DNA of 42,303 bases from a virus. A program made the position numbers and the translations under genes. The notes beneath the pieces are model-generated. The model did not search any database. It was not told the origin of the DNA and saw only the letters and a program-made list of their open reading frames with translations. This document shows positions 27,164-36,600 of this stretch, piece after piece (the first letter of the stretch is position 1; every line of letters begins with the position of its first letter). Where the stretch lies: positions 1-42,303 of IMG/VR virus record IMGVR_UViG_3300032050_012656. One strand, given 5' to 3'.

Positions 27164-28249
27164 ATGACGTTATTACTCTACGAACCATTTGATGAATATG
27201 AATTAAATTCAACTGTGTTTAGAACAAAATATGGTATGGGTGGTAGTAATACTTCTACCTTAACTAGAAATCAATCGGGTATAACGGGTAGACCGTCCGG
27301 TTCAATATTTATGATAGGAAATAATATTAGTCCCTACACATCGGATTTCTCTTTTCAAAACAGTCATAGAGAAATTATTTGTTATGTGGCGGTATACCCG
27401 GTGACAAATGTCTCGACTGCCTTAATTGAATTCCGTAATATGGGGACGTTATTATTTGGTATAGCTCCTACTCCCAGTACTACTACTATATATAATTCTA
27501 TTGGTACAATATTCTCGTCAACTGCAACAGTTCGATTCAATTCATGGAATTTTCTTGAAATACGTTCGGTAATTAGTAGCGCTAGTCTTGGTAGTGGAAG
27601 TGTACAAATAAAAAATAATGGACAGTTATTATTTTCTGCAAGTGGTTTAAACGTGAATGCAAGTAATGTATTTCCAGCAGTCAATGTGTTTAGAATAGAC
27701 AATAGAATTAATCCTGATCGAATCATACTTATAGACGATTTACTAATATTAAATACCTCGGGAGTGTCATTTAATACGTCAATTGGAAATGGTAATTTTT
27801 TTATGGCAAGTTATGTTCCATCCGCATCTGGATTTTATACTCAAATGACTTCTTCCGGGGCAACGACTGATGCAAATGCAATTAACGAACGTCCAAACGA
27901 TGGAGACACGAGTTACCTAATTGCATCAGCTTCCGGAATCTTCCCCCTCAGAGAAACATTTACACTACGACCTGCAAACACCGCATCGGTATTTAGTACA
28001 ATACCAATATCATCATCAATTGAAGCAGTGTTAAAAAAATCAATTGTTAGAGCGGATGGACCGGATTTAATGGGAGTCGAACATTTATTACGTATTAATA
28101 GTACCGATTATACCGGAAGTAATGCTATTTCTGCATCTATAACATATACCGATCAATTCACTGGATGGGAGATAAATCCTAACACAGGAAACAAATTCAG
28201 ACCTGCAGAGTTTAATTCATTGGAGGTGGGTTTTAAAAGAGATTCATAA
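27164..28249 (+). CDS. Virion adhesin-like protein, LamG-like N-terminus (paralogue of the 26149 gene product)
   Basis: This protein is 361 aa from ATG 27164; the frame extends upstream to a TTG at 27125 but that lies inside the previous gene and lacks a ribosome-binding site, whereas GGAA precedes 27164. The protein opens YEPFDEYEL, then shows FNSWNFLEIRSVIS...GSVQIKNNGQLLFSASGLNVN and IILIDDLLILNTSG, the same order as the preceding gene's LamG-like domain. The C-terminus with RADGPDLMGVEHLLRINSTDY and GWEINPNTG matches the preceding gene's end, SRAMQIAIKSGS...FETNPNTG. Its stop shares one base with the next start. Confidence 0.62.
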   Translation: MTLLLYEPFDEYELNSTVFRTKYGMGGSNTSTLTRNQSGITGRPSGSIFMIGNNISPYTSDFSFQNSHREIICYVAVYPVTNVSTALIEFRNMGTLLFGIAPTPSTTTIYNSIGTIFSSTATVRFNSWNFLEIRSVISSASLGSGSVQIKNNGQLLFSASGLNVNASNVFPAVNVFRIDNRINPDRIILIDDLLILNTSGVSFNTSIGNGNFFMASYVPSASGFYTQMTSSGATTDANAINERPNDGDTSYLIASASGIFPLRETFTLRPANTASVFSTIPISSSIEAVLKKSIVRADGPDLMGVEHLLRINSTDYTGSNAISASITYTDQFTGWEINPNTGNKFRPAEFNSLEVGFKRDS

Positions 28250-28674
28250 TGTCCACTGATTTACGAGTTACCCAAGACTTAACCACTACATTAATAGGAT
28301 CCGGTAGTTCTGACGTTAGAATTACCCAAGATTTAACTACCGTACTAATAGGATCCGGTAGTTCTGACGTTAGAATTACCCAAGACCTAATAACACTAAT
28401 AGTCGGGGTAGCTGAAAGTAGTTCTTTAACAAGAGTGTCCTCTGTATTTGATAATATTTTATATACGAACACTGGTTCCGTAGTAAATGTCTCCTCAGTG
28501 TTTGATAATATTCTATACACAACCACGGGGTCAAACGTAAACGTATCATCGGTGTTTGATAATATCCTATACACGAATACCGGGTCAAACGTAAACGTGT
28601 CTTCAGTATTTTTAAATATAATTATATCAAACGTCACAAGTAGACCATTTGCATATGCATACATTATTGATTAG
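28249..28674 (+). CDS. Repeat protein built from two different 18-residue repeat families
   Basis: This 141-aa protein is almost entirely repeats. Residues 6 to about 53 hold two and a half copies of R-[VI]-TQDLTT-x-LIGSGSSDV. Residues about 63-126 hold three and a half copies of VSSVFDNILYT-x-TGS-x-VN. Both units are exactly 18 residues (54 bp). The strand-turn alternation suggests a beta-helix or beta-solenoid shaft. No catalytic motif is seen. It lies between the LamG-like proteins and a large fibre, so it may be a short fibre segment or adaptor. The last few residues (SNVTSRPFAYAYIID) are unique. Confidence 0.6.
   Translation: MSTDLRVTQDLTTTLIGSGSSDVRITQDLTTVLIGSGSSDVRITQDLITLIVGVAESSSLTRVSSVFDNILYTNTGSVVNVSSVFDNILYTTTGSNVNVSSVFDNILYTNTGSNVNVSSVFLNIIISNVTSRPFAYAYIID
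28264..28407 (+). repeat. 54-bp tandem repeat, first family (2.6 copies)
   Basis: Units start at 28264, 28318 and 28372 (the last partial). The 3' half of units 1 and 2, including AATAGGATCCGGTAGTTCTG, is identical, whereas the 5' halves differ by several bases. Recent duplication with purifying selection on the protein is likely. Each unit encodes 18 residues. Confidence 0.85.
28435..28626 (+). repeat. 54-bp tandem repeat, second family (3.5 copies)
   Basis: Units start at 28435, 28489, 28543 and 28597 (partial), each exactly 54 bp. Unrelated in sequence to the first 54-bp family just upstream but with the same period. Core codons spell SSVFDNILYT; many synonymous changes separate the copies, so this array looks older than the first one. 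Confidence 0.85.
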
Positions 28675-28685
28675 AGAATAACACT

Positions 28686-31511
28686 ATGGCAGGAATTATT
28701 GTAAAAAGTAACCCAACATCAGGTTCCACACCAGATCCACAATATTTGGCAGTCGGAGAATTAGCATTTAATTCTTACGATGGCCGGCTATTCTCTAAAA
28801 AACATAATGGTGAATTGGTATTACTGAATTACAAGCCAAATCCAACTGCCTCTATTGCGGACACAGCAAATTCTTCTTCATACGCATTAACTGCCTCGTA
28901 TGCGTTGAATGGCGGTGGCGGTGGAGGTGGTCAAGCAATTTATACGAAATATGACCCATTTGCTCCACCGACAAATCCGTCGGTCTTAAATGATGAGTTT
29001 ACCGTCAGTGGTAGTGGAATTCCATCGGGATGGACTTTGGCAACTGGCAGTGGAACAGTTACAGTATTGAACGGACGGTGTATCATAACTCCACTGACTG
29101 GTTCGGGGGACAACCCTACTGCCATAGAAAAAGTTTTACCTACTGGAGGTTTTACAGTACTTACTAGAATGGAACTTTTAGGGAAAAATACATATCATAA
29201 TTCTGCAATATACTTGAGAGATACGGTTAGCGGAAAAGTTACAGTCTTCAGAATTTTTTGTGGACCGAGTAATGATATTCGACTATTAAATACACAAGTT
29301 TTAAGATATAATAGTTTTACAAGTTTCAATTCAATTTCATATGAAGGTGGTGCATTTTCACCGACAGTATTTCATAGAATTGATTTTGATGGAACTACAT
29401 TATACTTTGCACGTTCGTTTGATGGTGTTGAATATGATATATTATTTAGTGAACCTGCTTCATCATGGTTTAGTACTCAACTCCCAAACCGCGTTGGTAT
29501 CTGTGCATCAACGATAAATACTTCAGTTGGCTGTAAAGCAGTATTTGATTTTTTCAGACATTCTTCCACACCATTTGCAGACCTCGGTCGAGAAGTTGGG
29601 GTTGGTTCAGATGGGAATGGTTCTACACAATCTAATGCAATTTCATCTAGTTGGGCATCCAGTTCAATCAGCGCAAGTTATGCAACAACTGCATTAACGG
29701 CATCGTTTGCTTTGAATGGTGGTGGAGGTGGTGCACCAATTAACACGGGTTCGTTTGCAACCACCGGTTCAAATATATTCATTGGAAATCAGACAATTAC
29801 GGGTTCGTTAACATTGTCTAGTAGTTTACCGGTAGAACTACGAGTTATCGGTGACACAGAAATTACCGGATCGTTAAGAACTTCTGGATTAAGCGTAGTC
29901 AGCGGTTCACTGGCCATATCCAGCCCAAATACATTAGTATTGGGTAGTCAAATATTTTATCCGCAATCAAGTAATGGGTTTAGTGTTAATGAAAACTTTG
30001 ACCCAAGTAATGATTCCAATCAAGTGGCATACCACTTTACTACAGGTACTTCGGCAAAAACCAGTGTAGTGTTTGGTTTAGCAAGAACAAATAGATTTAC
30101 CAGCTGGTTCGGGGTTACTGGGGATGTTTCAAATAACCAATTTGTTATTGGTTCAGAATTTGCCGGAACTGATTTTGAATTTAGAAGTAATCTTGGTATA
30201 CGTCCCGTTCAATTACAAGGTGGTAACTTATTGGCACGAATTACCAGAACGGGTCACGTATTAGCAAATGCATTTACCAGTTCTTTAGTAAATCAAGTTG
30301 GATTTTTAGGAACGAGTAGTTGGGCACGAAATAGTGCAACAGCAAGTACAGCAACTTCTGCTGCCACGGCTAGTCTATTACTGGGTTCAATCGAAAGTGC
30401 GTCATATGCAGCAACTGCTAGTGTATTATTAGGGTCTGTTCAAAGTGCGTCATATGCAGTAACGGCATCATTTGCATTAAATGGCGGGACTGGGGGAGGA
30501 AGTAGTGTTAGTGCAAGTTGGGCGTCGAGTTCTATTAGTGCAAGTTTTGCAACAAGTGCGTCATTTGCAAACACAGCAATAACATCAAGTTATGCACTAA
30601 CATCGTTATCTGGAATTACGGTTAATCTAACTGGAAGTACTGTCGGTGTGAATGTATATAGGTCGGCAAGTTTAACATTAACAGATAACAATTTGAACTA
30701 CATTCCGTTTACTACGGAACGTAGAGATGATTTGAATTTCTGGGATATAAGTGACCCAACAAAATTAATAGTACCAAATGGGGCAGACGGGTGGTATACA
30801 ATATCGGGGTATTGTCACTGGAACGCCAACACTGGCTTAGGTAGAAGAATATCGATTGTAGTAGATGGGACCGAAACGGTTGGGTATAGTTCTACTGTTG
30901 CATATTTTGAACACAACGACCCGGGTACACATGCGGGCGCAGTGGTATATCTAACGTCGGGTAGTTTTGTTCAACTAGGTGTTAGTGAAAATGACGGTGA
31001 CAACGTTCCTATAAATGCAAGTGCAAGTATTGGAATGGTGCGAATTGGGTCATCTACAAACGTTCCTTCTGCAAGTTTTGCAACAACGGCTTCATATGCA
31101 TTAAATAGTAATCAGTCACAAACTAGTTTGAGTAGAGGGACGGTTTCGGCAAATGTTGCAAGTATATCACCAAATCAAAATTACACCGGAAGTATTTCTC
31201 TTGGAAAAACGTTTATGTTACTTTCTACCCAAGTAAATACCGACGTGCGCCTTAGATTATATGGTTCTCAATCATACGTAAACAGTGATTTAACTCGACC
31301 AATCGGAACTGACCCTGCAAATAATTCTGGAATCATAACCGATTTGATTCTAAGCGGTTCTCCGGCGTTATATAATTATACATTGTCCCCTATAGCAAAC
31401 GGGGCAAACATGGATCCAGTGACGGTATCAACTATATATTATACAGTAACCAATCTGTCTGGAACTACCACTGACATTTCCATGTCATTCAATCGAATTG
31501 TGTTAGAATAA
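28686..31511 (+). CDS. Large tail fibre with ASYAL repeats, C1q-like head and wedge-like C-terminal module
   Basis: This 941-aa protein opens with GIIVKSNPTSGSTPDPQYLAVGELAFNSYDGRLF, a fibre-attachment pattern seen in many phage fibres. Low-complexity ASYALTASYALNGGGG-type segments occur at about residues 60-80, 310-345 and 545-620, separating beta-rich blocks. Residues about 655-790 resemble a C1q/TNF-like jelly roll (YIPFTTERRDDLNFWDISDP, WYTISGYCHWNAN, RRISIVVDGTE). The C-terminal about 125 residues (VRLRLYGSQSYVNSDLTRPIG, IYYTVTNLSG) match the C-terminus of the giant wedge protein at 11048. It would be the main long fibre or receptor-binding protein. Confidence 0.75.
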   Translation: MAGIIVKSNPTSGSTPDPQYLAVGELAFNSYDGRLFSKKHNGELVLLNYKPNPTASIADTANSSSYALTASYALNGGGGGGGQAIYTKYDPFAPPTNPSVLNDEFTVSGSGIPSGWTLATGSGTVTVLNGRCIITPLTGSGDNPTAIEKVLPTGGFTVLTRMELLGKNTYHNSAIYLRDTVSGKVTVFRIFCGPSNDIRLLNTQVLRYNSFTSFNSISYEGGAFSPTVFHRIDFDGTTLYFARSFDGVEYDILFSEPASSWFSTQLPNRVGICASTINTSVGCKAVFDFFRHSSTPFADLGREVGVGSDGNGSTQSNAISSSWASSSISASYATTALTASFALNGGGGGAPINTGSFATTGSNIFIGNQTITGSLTLSSSLPVELRVIGDTEITGSLRTSGLSVVSGSLAISSPNTLVLGSQIFYPQSSNGFSVNENFDPSNDSNQVAYHFTTGTSAKTSVVFGLARTNRFTSWFGVTGDVSNNQFVIGSEFAGTDFEFRSNLGIRPVQLQGGNLLARITRTGHVLANAFTSSLVNQVGFLGTSSWARNSATASTATSAATASLLLGSIESASYAATASVLLGSVQSASYAVTASFALNGGTGGGSSVSASWASSSISASFATSASFANTAITSSYALTSLSGITVNLTGSTVGVNVYRSASLTLTDNNLNYIPFTTERRDDLNFWDISDPTKLIVPNGADGWYTISGYCHWNANTGLGRRISIVVDGTETVGYSSTVAYFEHNDPGTHAGAVVYLTSGSFVQLGVSENDGDNVPINASASIGMVRIGSSTNVPSASFATTASYALNSNQSQTSLSRGTVSANVASISPNQNYTGSISLGKTFMLLSTQVNTDVRLRLYGSQSYVNSDLTRPIGTDPANNSGIITDLILSGSPALYNYTLSPIANGANMDPVTVSTIYYTVTNLSGTTTDISMSFNRIVLE

Positions 31512-31523
31512 AGGAGTCATGTA

Positions 31524-32393
31524 ATGGCATCATACTATAAATCAATATTAAATCCGAATATGCAGGTTGCCGCATCGTTAGTAGAAACGGTATCAAGTGT
31601 GCGTGAAGCATTTACTACATGCGGATTTACGAGAACGGTGCAATCGGGTTCATTAGATAATTTAAATACACTAACTCCATTTGGTACAGCAAATCAACAG
31701 TATACGTATGACGTATTTGCGTTCAATGATTCGTGGCAAAGTACGAATCCATTATTTATTAGAGTGCGATATTTTAGTGGCGGCCAAATCAATGGTGTAC
31801 AACTATATTGTCAAATGGGTACAGCACATAATAGTTCTGGATCGTTCACAGGAATTGATACGTTGACAGAAATATCAAATGTTGCCGCATACACCACAAC
31901 ACCAGTTTCCGGTAGTACTATACATGGTTGTGGAGATGGATCTTTTATGACGGTTGCCTATTTTCCACAAATGGCAACCGGTCAATTTTTTGTTTTTGAA
32001 CGACTGTATGGTACGAATGGTCAACCAACAGGCAGTGGATTTCATATGCTTGGTACAGAAGGAAATGTAGTTGCCACAAAAATTTTATATTCGCAAACTG
32101 CCATATACGGAAATGCACCGGCATCAAGAGAAAGCGGATTTATACCAAACTCTAAATCATCACGTAGGCCATCGTTGTATGACGGACGATTTGTGGCTGG
32201 TCTAATCTACCCGTTTGCAGGCCGACCACTGAACCCGACCCCAAATATATTAGTTGCATTTACTGCCGACGTAAACGCAATATTACAAACTGTACCATAT
32301 ACCGTGTACGGAACCCAACGAGATTACATAAATTTTGGAACAAATTCTCCAAATATGTACACAAACAACGTCTTTTTACTACGGAGTACTTGA
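31524..32393 (+). CDS. Fibre-cassette virion protein, paralogue of the 32390 gene product
   Basis: In this 289-aa protein an N-terminal helix (MQVAASLVETVSSVREAFTTCGF) is followed by beta-rich sequence with YTYDVFAFNDSWQSTNPLFIRVRY at about residues 60-83. The next protein has the same order: a helix with ESFTSFVKVIGDSLSAAGW, then YQVFSMNDVLHNNGYPVYIRLDY. Both also carry a LAT-/VAGL-IPF-type segment in the C-terminal half, so they are diverged duplicates. The gene has a strong AAGGAG Shine-Dalgarno and overlaps the next start by 4 nt. Function is not known; probable surface component. Confidence 0.62.
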   Translation: MASYYKSILNPNMQVAASLVETVSSVREAFTTCGFTRTVQSGSLDNLNTLTPFGTANQQYTYDVFAFNDSWQSTNPLFIRVRYFSGGQINGVQLYCQMGTAHNSSGSFTGIDTLTEISNVAAYTTTPVSGSTIHGCGDGSFMTVAYFPQMATGQFFVFERLYGTNGQPTGSGFHMLGTEGNVVATKILYSQTAIYGNAPASRESGFIPNSKSSRRPSLYDGRFVAGLIYPFAGRPLNPTPNILVAFTADVNAILQTVPYTVYGTQRDYINFGTNSPNMYTNNVFLLRST

Positions 32394-33334
32394 TGACAGT
32401 TATTGTTACATCCTCATTATTACATGCGGCATCGCCTGCAACGGCAACATCAGAATCGTTTACTAGTTTTGTGAAGGTTATAGGAGATAGCTTGTCGGCT
32501 GCAGGGTGGATAAACACCAATGCAGTCGGGGGTATTAACACAAGTTCAGCAACACCGCCGCCAGCAAGTACGAGATCGACGGGATATCAAGTATTTAGTA
32601 TGAATGATGTACTGCACAATAATGGGTATCCTGTATATATTCGATTGGATTATGGGAATATTGCCGTATCCACGACCCGATATAGTGTAGCAGTTACCGT
32701 TGGTTTTGACCACGATGGTAGTGGAAGTGTCGGGGGCAGTAATCGGTCGTTGGGAATTGGTAACACGGGAGCAACGTCGATGGTAATAACAACCGGCGGC
32801 GCACCCAACTCAGGTGCATTGTACGACCACCGAGTGTGTATTATTTCCGGTGGCGATATGGGTATACTTATTGCAGATAATTTGCCGGGTGCTGCAGCAT
32901 TTGGATTTGTAGAACGAACGAAGGATGTGTATGGAAATGTTACAAACGAGGGAGTAATTGTAGGAACACATAATGCAAATGCACCAGAATACAGACAATC
33001 ATATTTGATGTACACGCCACTCAGTGCAAGTCAAGTACCGGTTCCAGAAACATTTCAAAATTATGTACACAGTAGTTTGGCAACATCAAGAAATGCGCAG
33101 TTTCTTTCAGTAGGATTGTTTATACCGATGGTACAGTATGGACCACATAATCTGTTGCGTATGATGGGATTGGTAAAATCGTCCGACTTTGTCACCAACG
33201 CAACATATACTATTAATGTGTATAACACATCAAGTACCTATTTTGTTTCATCAAATATTGAATTTAGTGATAGTTCTATAGTAGCCGATAGAAGTTTTAC
33301 GACGAATAATCGGTTAATTATGAGAAGCGAATAA
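32390..33334 (+). CDS. Fibre-cassette virion protein, paralogue of the 31524 gene product
   Basis: This 314-aa protein starts with a helical segment with SESFTSFVKVIGDSLSAAGWINT, then has a beta-rich body containing GYQVFSMNDVLHNNGYPVYIRLDYGN and a Gly/Ser-rich loop (DHDGSGSVGGSNRSLG). ISGGDMGILIADNLPGAAAFGFVERTKD and a C-terminal SVGLFIPMVQYGPHNLLRMMG stretch follow. The overall order of segments matches the previous protein, indicating duplication. It joins the following 72-aa gene by a TAATATG junction. Probably part of the host-recognition apparatus; no enzymatic motif. Confidence 0.62.
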   Translation: MMTVIVTSSLLHAASPATATSESFTSFVKVIGDSLSAAGWINTNAVGGINTSSATPPPASTRSTGYQVFSMNDVLHNNGYPVYIRLDYGNIAVSTTRYSVAVTVGFDHDGSGSVGGSNRSLGIGNTGATSMVITTGGAPNSGALYDHRVCIISGGDMGILIADNLPGAAAFGFVERTKDVYGNVTNEGVIVGTHNANAPEYRQSYLMYTPLSASQVPVPETFQNYVHSSLATSRNAQFLSVGLFIPMVQYGPHNLLRMMGLVKSSDFVTNATYTINVYNTSSTYFVSSNIEFSDSSIVADRSFTTNNRLIMRSE

Positions 33335-33335
33335 T

Positions 33336-33554
33336 ATGTCAACCGGTTCTTTTTTAGACACAGGAATTGTAACAGCTTCTGTACAAGAAATGCAAATAAA
33401 TCTGAATTCGCATATTACGTATATGTTAACATATCCTACAATAATAGGATACTCTGGAAGTGAGCCTCGTGCAATTACACAACTTCCTACACAATCAGTG
33501 AGCGGAATGGTTGTTCCAACGGTCGGACAAGTGTGGCCAAGAGGCTCATGGTAA
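33336..33554 (+). CDS. Small fibre-cassette protein
   Basis: This 72-aa protein has no recognised family. It is mildly hydrophobic in the middle (SHITYMLTYPTIIGYSG) and ends with QSVSGMVVPTVGQVWPRGSW, Gly/Pro/Trp-rich. It is joined to the preceding paralogue by a one-base stop-start junction and is the last gene of the fibre cassette before the promoter-like region at 33576. It could be a fibre-assembly or capping peptide, but that is only positional inference. Confidence 0.5.
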   Translation: MSTGSFLDTGIVTASVQEMQINLNSHITYMLTYPTIIGYSGSEPRAITQLPTQSVSGMVVPTVGQVWPRGSW

Positions 33555-33561
33555 TGTTTTT

Positions 33562-33577
33562 TAGAGTAGAAACTCTA
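33562..33577 (+). terminator. Short stem-loop at end of fibre cassette
   Basis: TAGAGT (33562-33567) pairs with ACTCTA (33572-33577) around an AGAA loop. A T-rich run precedes it and TTTATA follows it. It lies between the last fibre-cassette gene and the next block, overlapping the promoter-like octamer by two bases. Possible weak terminator, or simply part of the promoter region. Confidence 0.3.
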
Positions 33578-33583
33578 TTTATA
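33576..33583 (+). promoter_or_regulatory. Candidate late promoter (TATTTATA) before the 1398-aa gene
   Basis: TATTTATA in the context CTCTATTTATAAG ends 32 nt before ATG 33616, in the 61-nt gap following the fibre cassette. Four other block heads carry the same octamer. The start at 33616 itself has no clear Shine-Dalgarno. Promoter function is inferred from recurrence and the presence of a gp55-like sigma gene. Confidence 0.5.
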
Positions 33584-33615
33584 AGAAGTTTATAATATTT
33601 ACCAAATACTACTTT

Positions 33616-36600
33616 ATGAAAGAAGAAAACAATCCGTACGATTCACCCGATTACGCATTAAGTGGGTTCACTGGAGCCTTTAAGAAAGTACCACCGCCGG
33701 AAGATAAGGAGGTACTTACAAAACGTTTTGCAGACTTGGACCCAATAGAAGAGGAAAAGTCCAGTACGGAACGTGTGCGTAGATATTATAAAAGACATCC
33801 AGAAAAAGTTAGAAAATATTTACGTGATACGCAAGATGATAGAGTCCAACGGAATCGTGATCGTGCAAAAGCAGTAAAAAAACACGGAAAAGCTAAAATG
33901 AAAAACCATGACGTTCATCATCCAGATGGTCCTGGCAACGGTTGGCGTTTAGCAAAAAAAGATCATGGTCGAGATAAAAAAGACGGAAGTCCGCCGGAAC
34001 CATCGACCAAGAAATCTACACCGTCAAAAAAACCCGAAAAGAAAACTACTGCGTCTACACCAAAAAAATCAACTAAAAAGTCTACACCAAAGAAACCATC
34101 GGCGGTAAAACGTCGTACACCGTCGAAGCAAGATGCCATCAAGAAAAGTATTGCTACATTTGTTCTGTATGCAATGAAACAGTTGGAAATTACTGACAGA
34201 CCAACATTTGTAATTATTGAACCTACGAAAGACATGATGAGTTTGGGTCATTATAATCCAAAACTAAATAAGGTTGCAGTAGTCGTAAAAAATCGTTTAT
34301 TAGCAGACATTTTACGTACGCTTGCACATGAATTGGTACATGTCAAACAAATGCAAAACGGGCAACTAACAACCCCATCAGTAGATACTGCAACGGGTTC
34401 GCCAATTGAAAATGAGGCAAATGCACTTGCAGGAGTATTGATGCGTAATTATGCAAAGATGAATAAGAACATCTTCCTTTCCGAAGGATTAATCGTGGAA
34501 GGAGGTGCTGCAGGACATTTAGCACACCCGTTTGAAGACGAAGATCTTTCCTTTGCTGACATGAAAGAAATGATTAATCGTGGATTGTTAGGTGGATTAG
34601 ACCAAGAAGCACCTGTCACCGAAAAGTTAGATGGGCAAAATATTGCATTTACCGTGCGTGATGGGCAAATTGTATTTGCACGTAACAAAAGTCATGTAAA
34701 AAATCGTGGAAAGAATGCATTAGATGTGGCAGGTATTCGTCAAATGTTTTCTGGGCGTGGCGGAATTGAAAAGGCATTTACTGGTGCCGCAGAAGATTTG
34801 CAGGCAGCAGTAGAAAGAATGACCCCTGAACAAATTCAGCAAATGTTTGGAAGTGGTTCTAAGTTCATGAGTTTGGAAGTTATCCTCCCAGATACACAAA
34901 ATGTCATTCCGTATGGGAAAAGTGTCTTGGTCATGCATGGAACTATCGAATATGATGAAGACGGAAATGAAATTGGTCGGTCAACAACCGATGGAAAGGA
35001 ATTTGCTGATGCAGTTACTGCGGTTGGAGCAGAACAACAAAAAACATTTGGTATTAGCGGTCCAAAAACTATTGTATTCAGTGATGCCGAAACAGAGACG
35101 TATCAACAGAAAGCTGAAGACTATTCTGGTCGGTTAGATAGAGTTGCTCAAGAATTTGAATTAGATGACAAAGCTACCCTAGCAGATTATCGTCGTGCTT
35201 GGTGGGAACGTGAACTTACTCAACAAATGCAATCTAAGGGAATCGAACTATCCGAGAAGGAATTTAATGGGTTAGTAGATCGTTGGACAGACGGTAGTAA
35301 AAAATTTGGGGTGAAAGATATTGAGAACGACGAAACCAAGAAGTGGTTTAGAGAGTTTGAGAAAAATGAATTAGCACAAAAACAAAAGGCAATGATTAAG
35401 CCGATAGAAACTACTTTCTTACAAGTCGGAACTGACTCATTGCGGAGAGTTACCAACTTCTTATCATCGAATAATCCAGAGGCCAGTGCCCAGCTCAAAC
35501 GGGACGTGCTGGAAGCCATTAAAGCAATCAGAGATAGTGACCAACCAGATAAGATTGCTAAGCTACAGAGGGAATTAGAACGTCTGGAGGGTATGGGAAT
35601 TGATAACATCGTCCCATCGGAAGGTGTGGTATTTATTTATAACGGGAAACCCTATAAGTTTACCGGACAATTTGCTCCTATAAATCAAATTACGGGAACA
35701 TTTAAGTTTGGAATGGCTCCAAAAGAATCGGAAGAACCAAAAACACCTGAACTAACTGATATAAAAGATGTGGCGTCTAAATTAGAATTTAAACCAACCA
35801 CAAAACAAGCAAAACAATATGCACAAGGCAATGACATAGGAGATGCCTCAGACTTAGAAGGTATGAAACCGATGTCGTTTGCAAAAAATACCGTTGACGG
35901 ATTGAAAGTTGTTACGGTGACAGCTGATGGTAAAGAAACTGAAAATGTGGCAGAAGTAGGCGACATTATTATGTCTGGACCGTCCGGCGAGCAATATGTG
36001 GTCAAGGCAGGTAAATTTGATAAATTGTATGCTGATGGACCAAACGGAACAAAAATACCTGAACAATCTCCTCGACAAGTAGCGGCATATACGGGAACTG
36101 AAGACATTACATTTACGGCTCCGTGGGGTCAATCAATGGTGATGAAGCCAGGTGATTATTTAGTGAAAGATGGTGATGGATATTATCGTGTTGCAAAACA
36201 AGAATACGAACAAACATACAATCCACCGGGTACCACGGAAACAGAACCTACGGCAGCAGAACCAACGGAACCCTCAGCAGAAACTCCACCAAAACGAACT
36301 ATTGCAATCTTTACGGGTCGATTCCAACCGTTCCATGCCGGTCATTATAGTATTTATGAAGGATTGGTGGAGAAATTTGGGAAAGAGAATGTATATATAG
36401 CTTCTAGCGGTAAGACGGATGCTATTAAATCACCATTTGAGTTCAGGGACAGACAAGAAATCATGACCCGAATGTTTGATATTCCGGAAGAGATGATTGT
36501 TCAAGTTAAAAATCCATATGCACCTGTGGAAATTCTAGAAAAAGTACCTGAAGATACTACGTATGTAACCGCAGTCAGTCAAAAGGACTCGGAACGTTTA

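Noticed and set aside
28264-28626. Regularly spaced repeats that might look like a CRISPR array.
   Set aside because: Units are 54-bp tandem copies without spacers, in frame, and encode 18-residue protein repeats.
32260-33015. Long - strand frames (93 and 121 aa) opposite the fibre-cassette genes.
   Set aside because: No family resemblance, and they overlap clear + strand genes.
35634-35641. A sixth TATTTATA octamer.
   Set aside because: It lies deep inside the 1398-aa gene in a conserved-looking EGVVFIYN segment, with no gene start after it; likely a coding coincidence, and a caution for the promoter call.
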